This document shows, piece after piece, positions 25,672 to 38,529 of a DNA stretch of 64,000 bases. Source of the stretch: Diploscapter coronatus (lineage: Eukaryota > Nematoda > Chromadorea > Rhabditida > Rhabditidae); the NCBI GenBank assembly GCA_964036155.1, contig OZ038423.1, positions 17,065,249 to 17,129,248 on the forward strand. Reading direction: 5' to 3'. The translations under genes were made by a program, and so were the position numbers. The stretch's first letter is position 1; each line of letters opens with the position of its first letter. The notes beneath the pieces were generated by a model. It made no database searches. It saw nothing but the letters and a program-made list of their open reading frames with translations, and was not told the origin of the DNA.

Positions 25672-28600
25672 CGTAACAGGGGGTCAGGTTCGCAAAAAGT
25701 CGAGTTGTGAATCGCAGTGCCTTGAAATCGAATACCCATAATTGAGTGAGGTAGATTTCAACGAAAGCTAATCGTATTGTAATTCGAGATACGAGACGAA
25801 GTAGGTGTTTTTCGCACAAAATTGAGAGGAAGTAAGAGAGAAATCAGACGTCGAAGGAAAGGCTGAAGAGATTGTGGAATTGCACAGTGGCGGGTGAGCA
25901 ATAAGGGTGTGTAAGGCTGTAAGGCAACCAACAGCAATAATATCCCAAATGCAATTTGTGACCATTGGTCTGACTGCTAAATTCCAAATCAAAGTTAAAT
26001 TTGGAAGCGGCAAGTTTGAAGGCGGGACCAAATGAGATCAGGCCTGAATCTGCTGCATCTGCTGGAGCTGAAGGATTGAAGGAAGGGTGAAGCAAAATTG
26101 CGACACACTAAATGAGTGAAATGAGGCAAAGATGCATATTAGGAGCGAAGGGATGGGAAAACGAGAACATCTAGCAGAAATGAAGTATCATTTTGCATAC
26201 ATCATTATCCATAATGCACATATTTTAGCGAAACGATGTGAAGAGAAACAAAATCGGCTGCTTGACAAGTTTCGAAGCAGAACAAGTAGGGACAAAGAGC
26301 AGAAAGAATGGAAATAAAGAGCGAATGGGGAAGAGGAGAGGGATGAAATCTGCTCGAGTTTGGCCTCGGGGGACGATAAAGGCCTATGTCCATCACGCAC
26401 TGCAACAGACTGAGATATGGCCAATTGACCCGACACGAGTTCCGACTCTCTTACATCTCCCACATATGTTCCAACTTGGGATATATCATTGCTTGCACTT
26501 TCGAACCACATAAAAGTCGAACTATTTGATCACTATCAAAGACTATTCTCTAAACGAAGCTGATCTTCATTGACCATTGATCTAAAAAACTCGGATATGC
26601 ATGTAAGTAATTATTACAAAAATCAAGCTAGCAGCTGTATCGTCACAATTAGATAGTTTAGGTGGATATGACGGCCTCCTGCATTTTTCTATTCCTTATA
26701 TCCTCCAACCTCAAAATCGGATGATAAATACAGACAATGAAGGTGATTAAGAGATGAGAAATGTAGGAAGCCGGATATTGATGGGTTAAGAATATTAACT
26801 ATGCAATTGCGCATTTGTGCAATATTAAAGTTGTTTTTTTATTATAATTTGCCGTTAATTAACTACTAAGACTGACAATTACTGCGCTTGCAAATTTGTA
26901 TGCCATTTGTTCACAATTAGTCGGACAAATGCATACCAATTTTATAGTTTCATTCGATATAGAAAAGTTATCATAGGTTGATCTTCACTTTGAAATAAAT
27001 TTAACAATTCGTTATGAGCTAAATTGTGTTTGTTAAAATAGTACATCTTATCGAACCTCGACGCTTTTGTCCGGATGACGAGAAACAAAGCATTGCCGAA
27101 GGTCTTCCAAATATGCAGAGAATCTGCTTGTGCAGTAACGGAATAACAGGATAAAAGGAAGTCGAGACAAGCCAAGTGGAAGAAGAAAGAAGAAAGAAGC
27201 CGAATAAGAAGAAAGGGGAAATGGGAGAAGGAAAAATGAAATCAACTGCTCGTGGGAAACGAGGCACGTCAATTGCAGTCTCAGACTATGCAATTGGAAA
27301 GCAGATTGTCATTGGCACTTTCTTGGTATCCTCGCAATGCAACAGATTGTCATATCGCCAAATCTCGAGAAATAGCCATCTTTGAATGAATTTATCCACC
27401 AATAGTTAATTTGCAAATTCTTCGACCGATAATTTCACACAACTAGCAATGAACAAAATATAATTCATTAGTGAGAGCACGCTAATTAGCCAGCAAATGA
27501 ATGAGTGAGCATAACATTTCGAGTCCATATCAATGATCAGCTCTATCGTAATTGAATTATTGTGAGTGTTAGGTTGTGCCTGAAGGATTATTATTTACCA
27601 CGAATTGATTTCTAATTAGTTGCCTTTCACGTAATGCAATTGAAAAATGAATGCCAAGTGCCTAGGTAACGATAAAGGCGAATTGGGCTGCAACTGCAAT
27701 AAATTGAACAATCAAAAATAATGCGTGGAATTGAATGCGGATGGTGGAGAACTTCTGGGCCTGAGATTTGAGAATATAATAAATCCCTTGGTTATTCTTT
27801 CAGAAGAGTATATATGAAAAATTCTATAGCAGAATGAGCAAAACAAATGAATTCTATACATCAATATGACACGTTCTTCGTAAAAATCGAGTTTTCTATA
27901 AAGGGGGGTGGTACCCAAGAAGTTGACCCTCAATATTCGAGCTGATTTTTTGTTCCTGGGGATTTTCGACTACGCTGATTACGAATATGACGGTTAAAAC
28001 CCGATCCGACCACTTGTTCCGCCTGTTCTGGAAGGTCTGCATACGGTAGTTCCATAAAATTCTATTTTCGTTATTCGGCATGGGAAAAATTCAAATTTGG
28101 TATCAAAATGCTCGTAGAGACCAACTGAACACGATTCTGGAAAGACCTCGTCAAAATGACACCGAATAAGGAAGTTATGATGAACATAGTGAAACATATG
28201 GGAAATGCCATATTGAATTTTTGCTTATTTTAATTTTTAATTCTTTAAAAACCCCAGGTTCCGTGAGTTATTTATACTGGGAAGTAGCCCAGGTCTTCTA
28301 GTTTCTGGAACACTTGACTGTTTTCCTATAAACTGCCCGCTAGAGAAGAAATGCCACTTCTTCGAAGAGTTGTCATGGCTCATTTTTGCCTTGTTTGATT
28401 TGAAAAATTCATATCTTCCATAATTCTAAACTAAATTCGATAATTCTTTTTTTATTGAACAGAATTTAATCCCTAGATTATTAGGCAATAAAATAAGAAT
28501 TTTTTTGAATACCAATTTCTGCAGAAATGCACACTTTTCGCGTCTTGATTGCGTACTTTTCAACCTGTCCTGGGTTTACGCGTAAATGACGTTGGAAAAA

Positions 28601-30532
28601 TTCGTCCTTCCAGTATATTGTGTAGAATGACACGGTGAACAACTTTTATTTCAGAACCGATCTCAGATTCACATTTGTTTGAGCTCCAGAATTTTTTAAA
28701 GTTCGATGACCAATTATTGCAAAGTGCCTTTAGGGCAGTAAATTTCAAAAATTCATATCTCTCTGTGTGTGTACATTCTAAAATAAGTTCTGGATACAAT
28801 TTGTTCAACTTGAAGAGCTCTACAAGATTTTATTGAAAATTCCAACTTTAACTCACATTACCCTTGTAAACACAGTACGGGTATATAGAGTAACTTAGGC
28901 TAATTTCTCCCGCCAAAATTAATTTCTAAAAATTTTCTTTATATTTTTACTTTATTCTCCTACTCAAGATCTACAAAATAAAAAAAGAATCATTCAACTT
29001 GGTTCAGAAATAAGGAAGCTATGAATTTTTGAAATTTACTGTCCTAAAGGCACTTTGCAATAATTGGTCATCGAACTTTAAAAAATTCTGGAGCTCATAC
29101 AAATGTGAATTCGAGGTCGGTCCTGAAACAAAGTTGTTCATCATGTCCATCTACGCAACATACTGGAAGGACGAATTTTTCCAACATCATTTACGCGTAA
29201 ACCCAGGACAGGTTGAAAAGTACGCAATCAAGACGCGAAAAGTGCGCATTTCTGCAAAAAATCGATATTCAAAAAAATTCTCTTTTAGTGTCTGATAAAC
29301 TTAATATCTATAATAATCAAACAAAAAAAGAATTATCGAATTCGGTTTAGAATTATGGAAGTTATGAATTTTTCAAATCAAACAGGGCAAAAATGAGTCA
29401 TGACAACTCTTCGAAGAAGTGACATTTCTTCTCTAGCGGGCAGTCTATAGAAGAACGGTCAAGTGTTCCAGAAACTAGAAGACCTGGGCTACTTCTCAGT
29501 ATAAATAACTCACGGAATCTGGGGCTTTTAAAGAATTAAAAATTAAAAGAAACGAAAAATCAATATGACATTTTCCATATGTTTCACTATGTTCATCATA
29601 ACTTCCTTATTTGGTGTCATTTCGACGAGATCTTTCCAGAATCGTGTTCAGATGGTCTTTGTGAGCATTTTGATACCGAATTTGAATTTTTCCCATGCAG
29701 AATAACGAAAATAGAATTTTTCAGAACTACCGTATGTGGACCTTCCGGAACATGCGAAACAAGTGATCGGATCGGGTTTTAACCGTCATATTCGTAATCA
29801 GCGTAGTCGAAAATCCCCAGGAACAAAAAATCAGCTCGAATATTGAGGGTCAACTTCTTGGGTACCACCCCATATTCGATTCTTACGAAGAACGTGTCAT
29901 ATGATATTTGAGGGTTGTAAAACTTCACAACAGCAATTTCAAAGAATAAACTAACAACAGGTGGTTGCGGTTATTCCTCAAAATTCCATATAAAATAATG
30001 TTAGCAACTCTACATCCCATCTCACAACAAACTCTCCTAGATGAAATGTGTCATTTTCAGACGCAGAATTTCATATTAAAGGTATCTAAAATCCGAAATA
30101 ATAATTGAGCAGTTTTCTTCTAAATGCATTATCGCTTTTCAATAAAGACGGAACCATTTTCCGAAGTTTGCGATGAATTAAATATAGCAGAAAATTCCTA
30201 ATTCGCTAGGAGCTATTCGAGTAAATTCTTATGATTACTTTATTCGGCCAAGATTATTTTCTGACTACGCAATTCACTGGGCAAAATATGAAGAGAAGGA
30301 AATCATGAGGACAAAGAACAGCTACATAATTGGTTTGCTATTTGAGATAATAAAATTTACAGGTTCATAATACATTTGCATAGTATGCGATGCGGGAGAA
30401 TTTCGAAACAATATTCAGAGCTCGAGATCAAATTGGGCATAATTTGAAAAAAAAAAAATCTTAATCCGAGTCAAATGTTCAATTCTTCGAATTCCCTATC
30501 AATACAACAACAAAGATAAATCATAAACTGAC
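25672..30532. other. Gene-poor region upstream of the stomatin-like gene
   Basis: No gene is recognised apart from the large foldback at 27.86-29.90 kb. Purine-rich tracts occur at about 26280-26350 and 27170-27240. If the candidate first exon at 30533-30572 is used, this whole stretch is intronic for that transcript. Confidence 0.5.
27864..29902. mobile_element. 2-kb palindromic foldback element
   Basis: The left arm (about 27864-28780) and right arm (about 29015-29902) are imperfect inverted copies. For example, atatgacacgttcttcg at the left edge mirrors cgaagaacgtgtcat at the right. The block ggtacccaagaagttgaccc also recurs inverted, and so do many internal blocks. The centre (about 28780-29015) is diverged. 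Each arm keeps a 67-codon open frame (28197-27994 minus, 29579-29782 plus) with clearly homologous products starting MFHYVHHNFLI. It resembles a long-TIR/foldback DNA element. No transposase and no clear target duplication were found. Confidence 0.75.
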
Positions 30533-30572
30533 CTGGCGGAGTGAAACGGAATTTGACTTCTTTTTCGACCAT
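30533..30572 (-). CDS. Candidate alternative first exon of the stomatin-like gene
   Basis: An acceptor-like actttcag is followed 6 nt later by ATG at 30572 and codes MVEKEVKFRFTPP before a gtcagt donor. It ends in phase 1, the same as the proximal first exon at 25671-25578. Either could therefore splice to the exon at 24529 and give an alternative N-terminus (about 362 residues in total). It could instead belong to an unrecognised minus-strand gene, but no other coding exons were seen between here and 25.7 kb. Confidence 0.4.
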
Positions 30573-33108
30573 TTGAGCCTGAAAGTTATGGAGCGAAATT
30601 AGAGGAAAAGCAGAGCACAAAATGAACGAAGTAAGAGTAAGTCGCCGAAAGCAAAACGGCAGAACGAGAAACCATAAAAACGGGTACTTGAAAGGAAAGG
30701 CAGGGCAAGATATGAAATAGGTATTAGGTATTAGAATGGAGTGGCAAAAGGACAGAATAGCATTGGGACAGAGCGCTACGATTCGATTAGCAATTCTGAG
30801 AATGTCGGGATCTAAATGGACTGGTTTATATGGATGAATAATCAGCCGGTCAAGAGAATTAAGGGGATCTTATCACGGATCTGCATGCCAAATGAGAAGT
30901 ATCCGTTAGTGACAGCTCTTTCCTTTCAACTGACCGCTCGCTTTTTCTCTCCACTCATTTATTCGTCACCTTCTTCTGACTTGTACGAACGGACAAACTA
31001 TGAATGAGGACGATTCAGCACGCAGACAGCTAAATATATGTCTACATATATATTTCTCATCCTATTTATACATCAAAAGAGAATGTTTAGACGAATATTT
31101 GTTATTGATGATCTAAAATATAACCTAATCATAGAAGTAGCATTATTGATTATCAGAAAAGCTGATCTCCGTTAATATAAAGGTCAAGAAATGTTTATGT
31201 GGCAAACGAAAGATGCAGGTCGCTTTTTCAAGGCGAATTTGATGCTTTTTCCCCAATTGTGCTTGAAGATCTAGCGCTTTTTCGGCATGAATAAACAATA
31301 AAAAATTGTAAACAATCTCATGTAATAAGTTCAATTAGATGAGAAAATCGCATTTGAAAAGCAAATCTCTAAAAACGAAGGAGAATAAAGTTGATAGAAT
31401 GCCGATACAAAATGATTGTGGAAAGCAATGACAATGCATAACGCGAAGCATGAATGAATGGAGTTTGGAGAGGAAGTGGGCAAATTTGGAAGTGCGCAGC
31501 GCTGCTTCATGCTTCAGGATGACATCCGTTTCGCCCTCTCCTCGCATCCTTTCTGAAGGCTGAAGGAAGACCACAAGCGGAAGCTACAACTCGGCTACTC
31601 TCTCAGTCCCTTCTCCGTTCAACTTGGGCTCCCAAAAAGGCAGCTGAATTGAGGAATAAGGAATCGAGAAAAGAAGCAAACTTATGCAAATTAGAGGATG
31701 ACAAGGACACAGGAATGAGAAAGAATGCAGTTGGGGGAGGGCATGGAGAGGATAAACTGAAGGGCTGAAATTGAAAGAACGGATGAAAATAGAACTAGAG
31801 CAATTCCCATGGAAGTTGAAAGACAATTCGGAAATGTGGGATAATTATTGTTCTTTGGAACCTGAGAAGTTTGAGGTATTTTGGTAGGTTTTTTGAAAAC
31901 AATACTTTAAAGCTCATAACTTTTGAGTAGAAAATATTGAACTGAGGAGAAATCTTATCACACTAAATTTCTAGTTTATTCTGCAGACCTAGACTGAAAC
32001 AGTCGAACTGAAAGCTTATAAACATATTCCAAATTGTATTTGTTAAATATCTCCAAAGTTACAACCGGATTCGATTCATTCGGGAGTTCGGCGAAAATTC
32101 TTTATTTTCACTAATAACTCTTGTCTTGCTCACCGATCAGGACATTCTTGGAAAAATCACATTTCTTCCAAAATAAATCGAACTCAGTTGAATTTTACAG
32201 ATATTTAGGATATGCAATATGGAATATATTGATAGGTTTTCAATCCGATTGATTCAATCTATCAATGTGGAATAAATTAGAAATTTAATTTCGCAAGAAG
32301 ATTTCCTCAACCAACTAGTTTGAAGTGAGGATTTACATAGAAATTACAAGCTTTTCGCTAAGTTATTCAATGTGATATGGGACGAATTGAAATGAATAGG
32401 TTATTAGCCCATGAATCCTGTTAGTTCCTGATTTTGAATAGATTATCGTTTACCATTAGTCCTTTTGAAGTAAAAAATGTTCCAATTTTCCGTATTATAT
32501 CATTTTCGCATAAATTAGAGATAATGCTCGAATGGATGGAATCGATTACTACAGTACAAATCTACAATTACTTTTCGCATTCCATAATTGCCAATGTCAC
32601 ATCTATTATTACGTTCTCCGAGAAACGAGATTGGAAATTACATTGAATTCGACGTTCGGCTGAACAGTAATGACTATCTGCGGAGATTTATATCTTCTAC
32701 TTTTCTATGTTTTGAAACTTCCAGAATCTATGGATCATCTCTTCATTGCGTTCTGTTTGAAGAAGTCGCCTTCCGATGTGTTTTCTGTCGTTTTCCTGTC
32801 TTCAGGCCTCCAGCTTCAGCTTCCTGCCACTTGCTCTCCTCTCCTCTCTTCACTAGTTTCTCCCCCTTCTGTCTGGTCTGCCATCTCTTTTCCTTTCCCT
32901 TCCTGCCCACTTCATTCCAATCCAATCCATTCCATTCAATTCCTATCTAACAGTTAGCCTCTGTACTGGCATTTCCCTTTCACTTCCATTTCCATTCCAA
33001 TTTCCCTCATTCTTCAATTTCATTTATTCCTCCTTTACTGTTGCGTCATCATTTGACAGTTCGGTTTCGAAAGATCTTTGAGATCAGCATAGATCATTCG
33101 AGAGATTA

Positions 33109-33620
33109 TACAGGGTTATTCATGAATTTGTTTACAACTTTTTCTTGAATAAAATTTTTCGTGGAAGATATTTCGGAAAACGCGCAACGAGACCTTATTT
33201 ACTTCGATGGGAGATTAATGAAGATATATGGTTTGACTCCTTTTCCTTTTATGGGTAGACCTGGGCATACCGTTAGCGGCTGCTTTTCCGAACTTAGCCT
33301 CAGAAAATCGAAAATGTTTCTTCTAATTTTTTTGCAAAATTTTATGCTGATTCCGACTATGAAAACCGTTTTTAATTTGCATCGATTCGAAGCGGTCTAT
33401 GCCCGAAAATCGCAGGCTAAATGTTAAGGAAAAACTTTTTAATTTTACTCGCCACCGATATGCCCAGTCACTCATAAAAGGAAATAGGATCGAACCATGT
33501 ATTTTCATAAATCTCCCATCTAGATAAATAAAATCCCATTGATCTCGTTTTCCAAAATATATTTTCTGACAAATTTAAATTAAGAAAAAAGTTCTAAAAA
33601 AATTTGTTAATAACCTTGTA
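33109..33620. mobile_element. 508-bp palindromic element with TA target duplication
   Basis: The ends CAGGGTTATT..(33111) and ..AATAACCTTG (33618) are imperfect terminal inverted repeats flanked by TA on both sides. The inverted similarity continues inward: the block with gatgggagat, ccttttatg and gggcatac at 33208-33270 mirrors 33460-33525. Short frames in opposite arms are related but degraded. This suggests an old non-autonomous Tc1/mariner-type foldback. Confidence 0.7.
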
Positions 33621-34096
33621 GAAAGTATATTTCGTTATGATTAGTATAGAGAAAATGCTACAGTAATTCAAGAATCTTCTATAAGTTGCTTGTGGACAAG
33701 ATGCTTTTATAGATATGAAAAGCAAGATAAATTTTCAATTACAATGATTTTAGATGTCTTTTTTCCTTTCTTACAGCAAACTTCTTGAATATCACTTCAA
33801 ATAAAAAATTTGAAAAATTAAAACTCATCTCAGACTGATAATCTTCAAGTGAAATATGAAGTTGTAAAATTGACCTAGTCTGTGCTTTCGCGAATTGTTA
33901 CTATTTTATATTTCTGTGATTATCACTCAATCTCTAAAGGTCTAAAAGAAAATCTTTGCCAATCAATGTCTTTCATTCCCGTTCGGTCATCACCATTTGT
34001 ATGTGTGAGTGTTGGGCGTCAGAATGTCTGTCAATCTGTTAGTTTTTTCTTCTGTCAATGATATCCTCTCTTTGGCAGTGTCATGCCGAATCCCCT

Positions 34097-34098
<2 letters not shown>

Positions 34099-34128
<30 letters not shown>
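34099..34128. repeat. CT dinucleotide microsatellite
   Basis: About 13-15 tandem CT units embedded in a wider pyrimidine-rich tract. Confidence 0.85.
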
Positions 34129-34134
<6 letters not shown>

Positions 34135-35000
34135 GCCTTCTTCGTCTTTTATTCCCTCTCCCCTCTTCTTGTAATTTTTCTATGTTTCCTGCATTTCCTG
34201 CAAATCAACTAGTTCTCTTTGGCAGTCATCTGGGAGTGTTGGCGGCCCTTCAGCCTCAGCCTCTGGCCCTTAGGCACAATCATTCATTGCCTCCTTCCCT
34301 TCCCCATTCCCATTCATCCCATCATTCAGACAGTCATTCTAACTTTACAAGTCACTTAGATTGTATTCGCTCCCTTACAACCAATAACCAATCAAGGATT
34401 CTGAATGCAGAATGCCAGCCTCAGGCCTTACAAGGGAAAGACAGGCAGAAAGGGGAGGGGGTAATTGGAGGCATTCTGTAGACAGCCTTCTGCAGGCATT
34501 GCATAATTTGCATATTCATTCATGATCATCTTCGATCTCCATCTATATACTCCTTTATTCTCCCGATGAAACTAAATACCTGATGGTTATTTCAGTCGTC
34601 GTCAACTCGTTTGTCCCCCTCGATTCAGGCCAATCCCAATCCGTTTAATCCGACTTTTCTGAGATCCTCTCCCTTGATCGAGAGGATTTGCTTTATCCCT
34701 TCCCTTTTTGTTTCTCAACTGATCTCCTTCATCTCGTTTCTGCTTTGGGCTCTGCTTCTGATTCTAAGCGGGCTTCGGTCTATCTCGTTTCACTGTCCAT
34801 TCCATTCAGAATATTTTTTTCTTCTAATTCGAAACCTAACCTTTTATCTCTTTGCCAAGTATGAACCGTCTAATTGGTCATCTCACCATTTTTAAGGGGA
34901 AATCTAAGCTAAGCAGCGCCTGATCTCATTATCCTCTTACATTTTTTCCCTCCCCTCTTCCTTTCTTTACCCTTTCCATTCAGTTCTTTATCGCATTCAC

Positions 35001-35770
35001 TTACTGTGGCACTAGTCAATTTACCAAGAAACTACGAGAAGTGACTATACTAGGCATGTAGGGGTGCTCAAGGAGTACCTATATCCGTTTTCAAAAAGTG
35101 CCACTGAAGCCCCCATAGGGAGCTACAAATTTGGTCGCATTTTATAATCGGGTTTTGGGGATTCCCCCACATGACATTCGTGGTGTAGTGGATAGCGCAT
35201 CGGGTTACAAGCCGTTTTGGCTTGGGTCAGGTTCGACTCTTTTCCGGTGAAAACTTTTTTGCATTTTTGGGCAGTATCACGGTTTTATCAATTTCGACCG
35301 GAATTGCCATCTCTCTACAAATTCATTTTGTGTCTGTACAAATTACCAAATTTGATCATATTCGAATGTTTTATAAACAATTTGTAGCAACGATTTTAAC
35401 CAAAAACGTATGAACAAAAATGAATAATACTGAATTGATTAATAACCGAGTACGGAAAGATTATGACAATTCCGATCGAAATTGATAAAACTGATACTGC
35501 CAAAAAATGCAAAAAAGTTTTCACCGGAAAAGAGTCGAACCTGACCCAAGCCAAAACGGCTTGTAACCCGATGCGCTATCCACTACACCACGAATGTCAT
35601 GTGGGGGAATCCCCAAAACCCGATTATAAAATGCGACCAAATTTGTAGCTCCCTATGGGGGCTTCAGTGGCACTTTTTGAAAACGGATATAGGTACTCCT
35701 TGAGCACCCCTACATGCCTAGTATAGTCACTTCCCGTAGTTTCTTGGTAAATTGACTAGTGCCACAGTTA
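35001..35770. mobile_element. Inverted-repeat DNA element with tRNA-like arms and TTA duplication
   Basis: The element spans 35004-35767, with arms of about 305 bp (35004-35308, 35464-35767) that are nearly perfect inverted copies around a central stretch of about 155 bp. It begins CTGTGGCACTAGTC and ends with the complement. The flanking TTA at 35001-35003 and 35768-35770 is a 3-bp duplication of the PIF/Harbinger type (inference). Each arm holds a tRNA-like stretch (35175-35250 plus, 35522-35598 minus) with box A-like tggtgtagtggatagcgc and box B-like ggttcgactct. The high arm identity suggests recent activity or conversion. No transposase is encoded. Confidence 0.82.
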
Positions 35771-38529
35771 GCGGATAAACCATTTGCGTGGTTTTTCCTC
35801 CACGAACTGTGTGTATTTTGCTCGTCCTCTCTTCGATTTGTTTGAGCAGTTCATTTTCATCTTCCATCTTCGAATGCAGATTTCACTGTTCAATTGCATC
35901 GTGGATCGTCTTTCTTTGCATTCAGCATTTTGCGTGTAGCAGGTTCACACAAGTTCTCTATGGAATGTTGGAATGCCTGTATGTTCGTATGTAAGGCAGT
36001 AATGAACTGCCTGTTTACTTTGCATCATCGCACTTCCTCCTGCTTCAGCTTCTTCTAATGTATTCCTTTCCTTCCGATTTCGGCAATTCAGCATATTTCT
36101 CATTCCATTCCATTTCACAACACAACAATCTGTCCTTCATAAATATTCGCCTTGTGTTATCTTTTCCCTTTCTGCTATGTCAAACAGCTAAGCAGCCTGC
36201 CACAGTCCGTTTGTTCCCTTGCCCTCATCTTTTCACTTATTTCCAAATGTCAAATCGTCTAAATCTGAATGCGAATCTGCCCGAATCTTAGTCCAATCTC
36301 AATTTCCATCTCCAGGCACTGGCCCAATGGCAATGGATTGTGCTTGGCTTCGACATTTCCTGTCATATGCTTCAGATTATAAAAACGAGTTTGACCGCAT
36401 AAATCACCAAAAACAAACTAAAAAGTGTAGAGGACGAATAAATTTAGATGAAGCTGCGCATTTAAATAGGAAAGAGAAAGATTTGTGATTAGACGATTAA
36501 GGGAAAGGGTGGCTAAGTTAAGGCAATTGGATTAGCGAATCTCGTCTATGTCTGCAGCTAATTTTACAGATGTTTTTATGATTCGATGCCTAAAGAATGT
36601 TCATGGCTAGAGAAAGGGGCAGCTTCAGGCCTTGGCTTTTCCCCTTCCCTTCCACTGGCCATTCCTTCAATCACCAATTAGTTATCCAATCAGCCCTATA
36701 TCCTCTGTCCTCTGTCTTGTGTCTTGTTCTATTCTCATCATAATCCAATCACCTTAGCCTTAAACCGAGCGGCTAGCGCTTCTAAAGCCGAGGTTCTCGA
36801 GATATTCTTATATGCTGAAACGAACACCTGAGATTTACTTGGATCTGCATTTATATACTCAGGGTCTTTCAGGGGCAAATGGGCTCTGATATGGATAATT
36901 CGAAGCTCAAAGGTCTAATTCCCCACTCAACTATTTACCCTTTCTTCTTTTTCTTTATCTTTATTCTTTGTTTTGTTGCAATTTATGCATCCTTTTGCCA
37001 GTTTGTCATTGTTTTCTGTATTCTACAGTGCAACTTGTTCGCTTCCTTTCTGTATTATTCAGTATCTTCAGCTTTCCTCTTGCTTTTTGCCATTTGCGCA
37101 TTTTCCTTCTCCCTCTCTTTCCCATTTCCTGTTGTGTATCTTCCTGTGTTCCATTCCCTTCTTTCACTTACTTCCACTTCCATCTACAGGATTGCATCAT
37201 CGTTCAATTGTGGAATCTCACAATTACAGAATTGGAGAATTGCATCATGTTCATTCATTTTTCTCACCACTGCACGCGCACTTCAACTTACCACTATTCA
37301 TGAGAATCTCATCATTCATACATGGTATGCCAAAAATACTGTTCGACTTATATTTCACTTCATGCTCACGAGACACGATCTTTGCATGGCAAAATAGGAA
37401 TAGATCTAGAAACTGATGTGTACACTGATAAGTATAACTATATTATTACCAAGTTTCGATGTGGTTTTAGGCAATTGTGGGCCCAAATTCGAGAAATTTC
37501 TCGTCTGATGAGTGAAAATCAGGCAGTACCATGACGCATCTATATTCTAGAAGTTTCGTTTGTAGCTTTAGAAATAATTCATTGTTCTTTCTATGATAAA
37601 TTAAAATTGTGCAATATCGGAGCCAAAATACTTCGCTTTTCAATCAAATTGATCATTGGGAAGCCAATCCGTATGGCATCTTTTTCGATATTATAATAAT
37701 AACTCCGTATCGCTAGGCAGAGAACATGTTAATAATGAGAAAAGAAAAGAAACTTTCACTAGGGAAGCACAACGCAATAATACGTGGTCACAGGCATGAC
37801 ATCTTGAGAGAGTAGCTAAAACGTCTGCTTGTCTTTATCAAACATTGGCAGCAGCTCGAGTATTCAGCGTCCCCATGTTTTTTTTTGTTTTCAAAAATAC
37901 AAAACTCTTTTATTTTGTCAAGGAATAGTGTAGAGAAAAGAAGACAGACAAATGTTCAACTCAATGGGTCAATTTGACTGAAATGAAAGGGTAGCTATCT
38001 CAATCCAGAATTTAACATCGTCTAAATGGTATTCTGAAATTGATAACATTTTCCTTCATAATAAAAGCTGATCTTCATGAGATGCATTCTCAAATTAACA
38101 AGTAGCCTTCAAAGCATTTTTGTCTTGTTTTAAAAGTGTCCTTGCTCTTTCATCTTCTATGAATCTAACTCGTTTTTATCAAGACTCTTCTTGATCCTAT
38201 TCAACCATACTCTAGTTTAGTCATATTGAGAGGTCCTATTAGCGTTTCCGTCGTACCGAGTTAAGCTTCCACAAGCGCCTGGACTCTCCCAATCTCTGGC
38301 CTAATCCATTCCTTCCCATTCTACCTCGCGACCTGCGGCATATCTTAATCTTCGCTTCCCTTTATCTTCTTATCAGCTATCTTTATCCCTTCCTCTCTTT
38401 CTCGTTCCCTTTCTCCCTATATCAATCGTTTTCATGTTTCTGCAATAACTTAATCTTATTCAGCTGTCCTTTTACAGATTTCCATTGCATTCGGTCTTGA
38501 CATACATCATTTCGTTGTAGCTCCCCTAG

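Larger units (their letters stand above)
30573..38529. other. 8-kb gene-poor region upstream of Pax
   Basis: No gene is recognised. Contents are two palindromic elements (33109-33620 and 35001-35770), a CT microsatellite at about 34099-34128, and repeated strand-skewed tracts: purine-rich at about 31680-31800, pyrimidine-rich at about 32810-33010, 34080-34330, 34595-34730, 36060-36240, 36640-36740, 36950-37200 and 38290-38420. Their frames give only Ser/Phe/Leu/Pro-rich chance ORFs. The position 5' of a developmental transcription factor makes it a plausible regulatory region. Confidence 0.5.

Noticed and set aside
35175..35250. Functional tRNA gene
   Set aside because: A and B boxes are present, but anticodon and T stems have mismatches and the variable region is too long. 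Kept as tRNA-like only.
36879..37416. Hydrophobic 111-172 codon frames
   Set aside because: Same composition-driven pattern. Cys/Phe/Leu-rich segments look membrane-like but occur in two frames simultaneously and lack family features.
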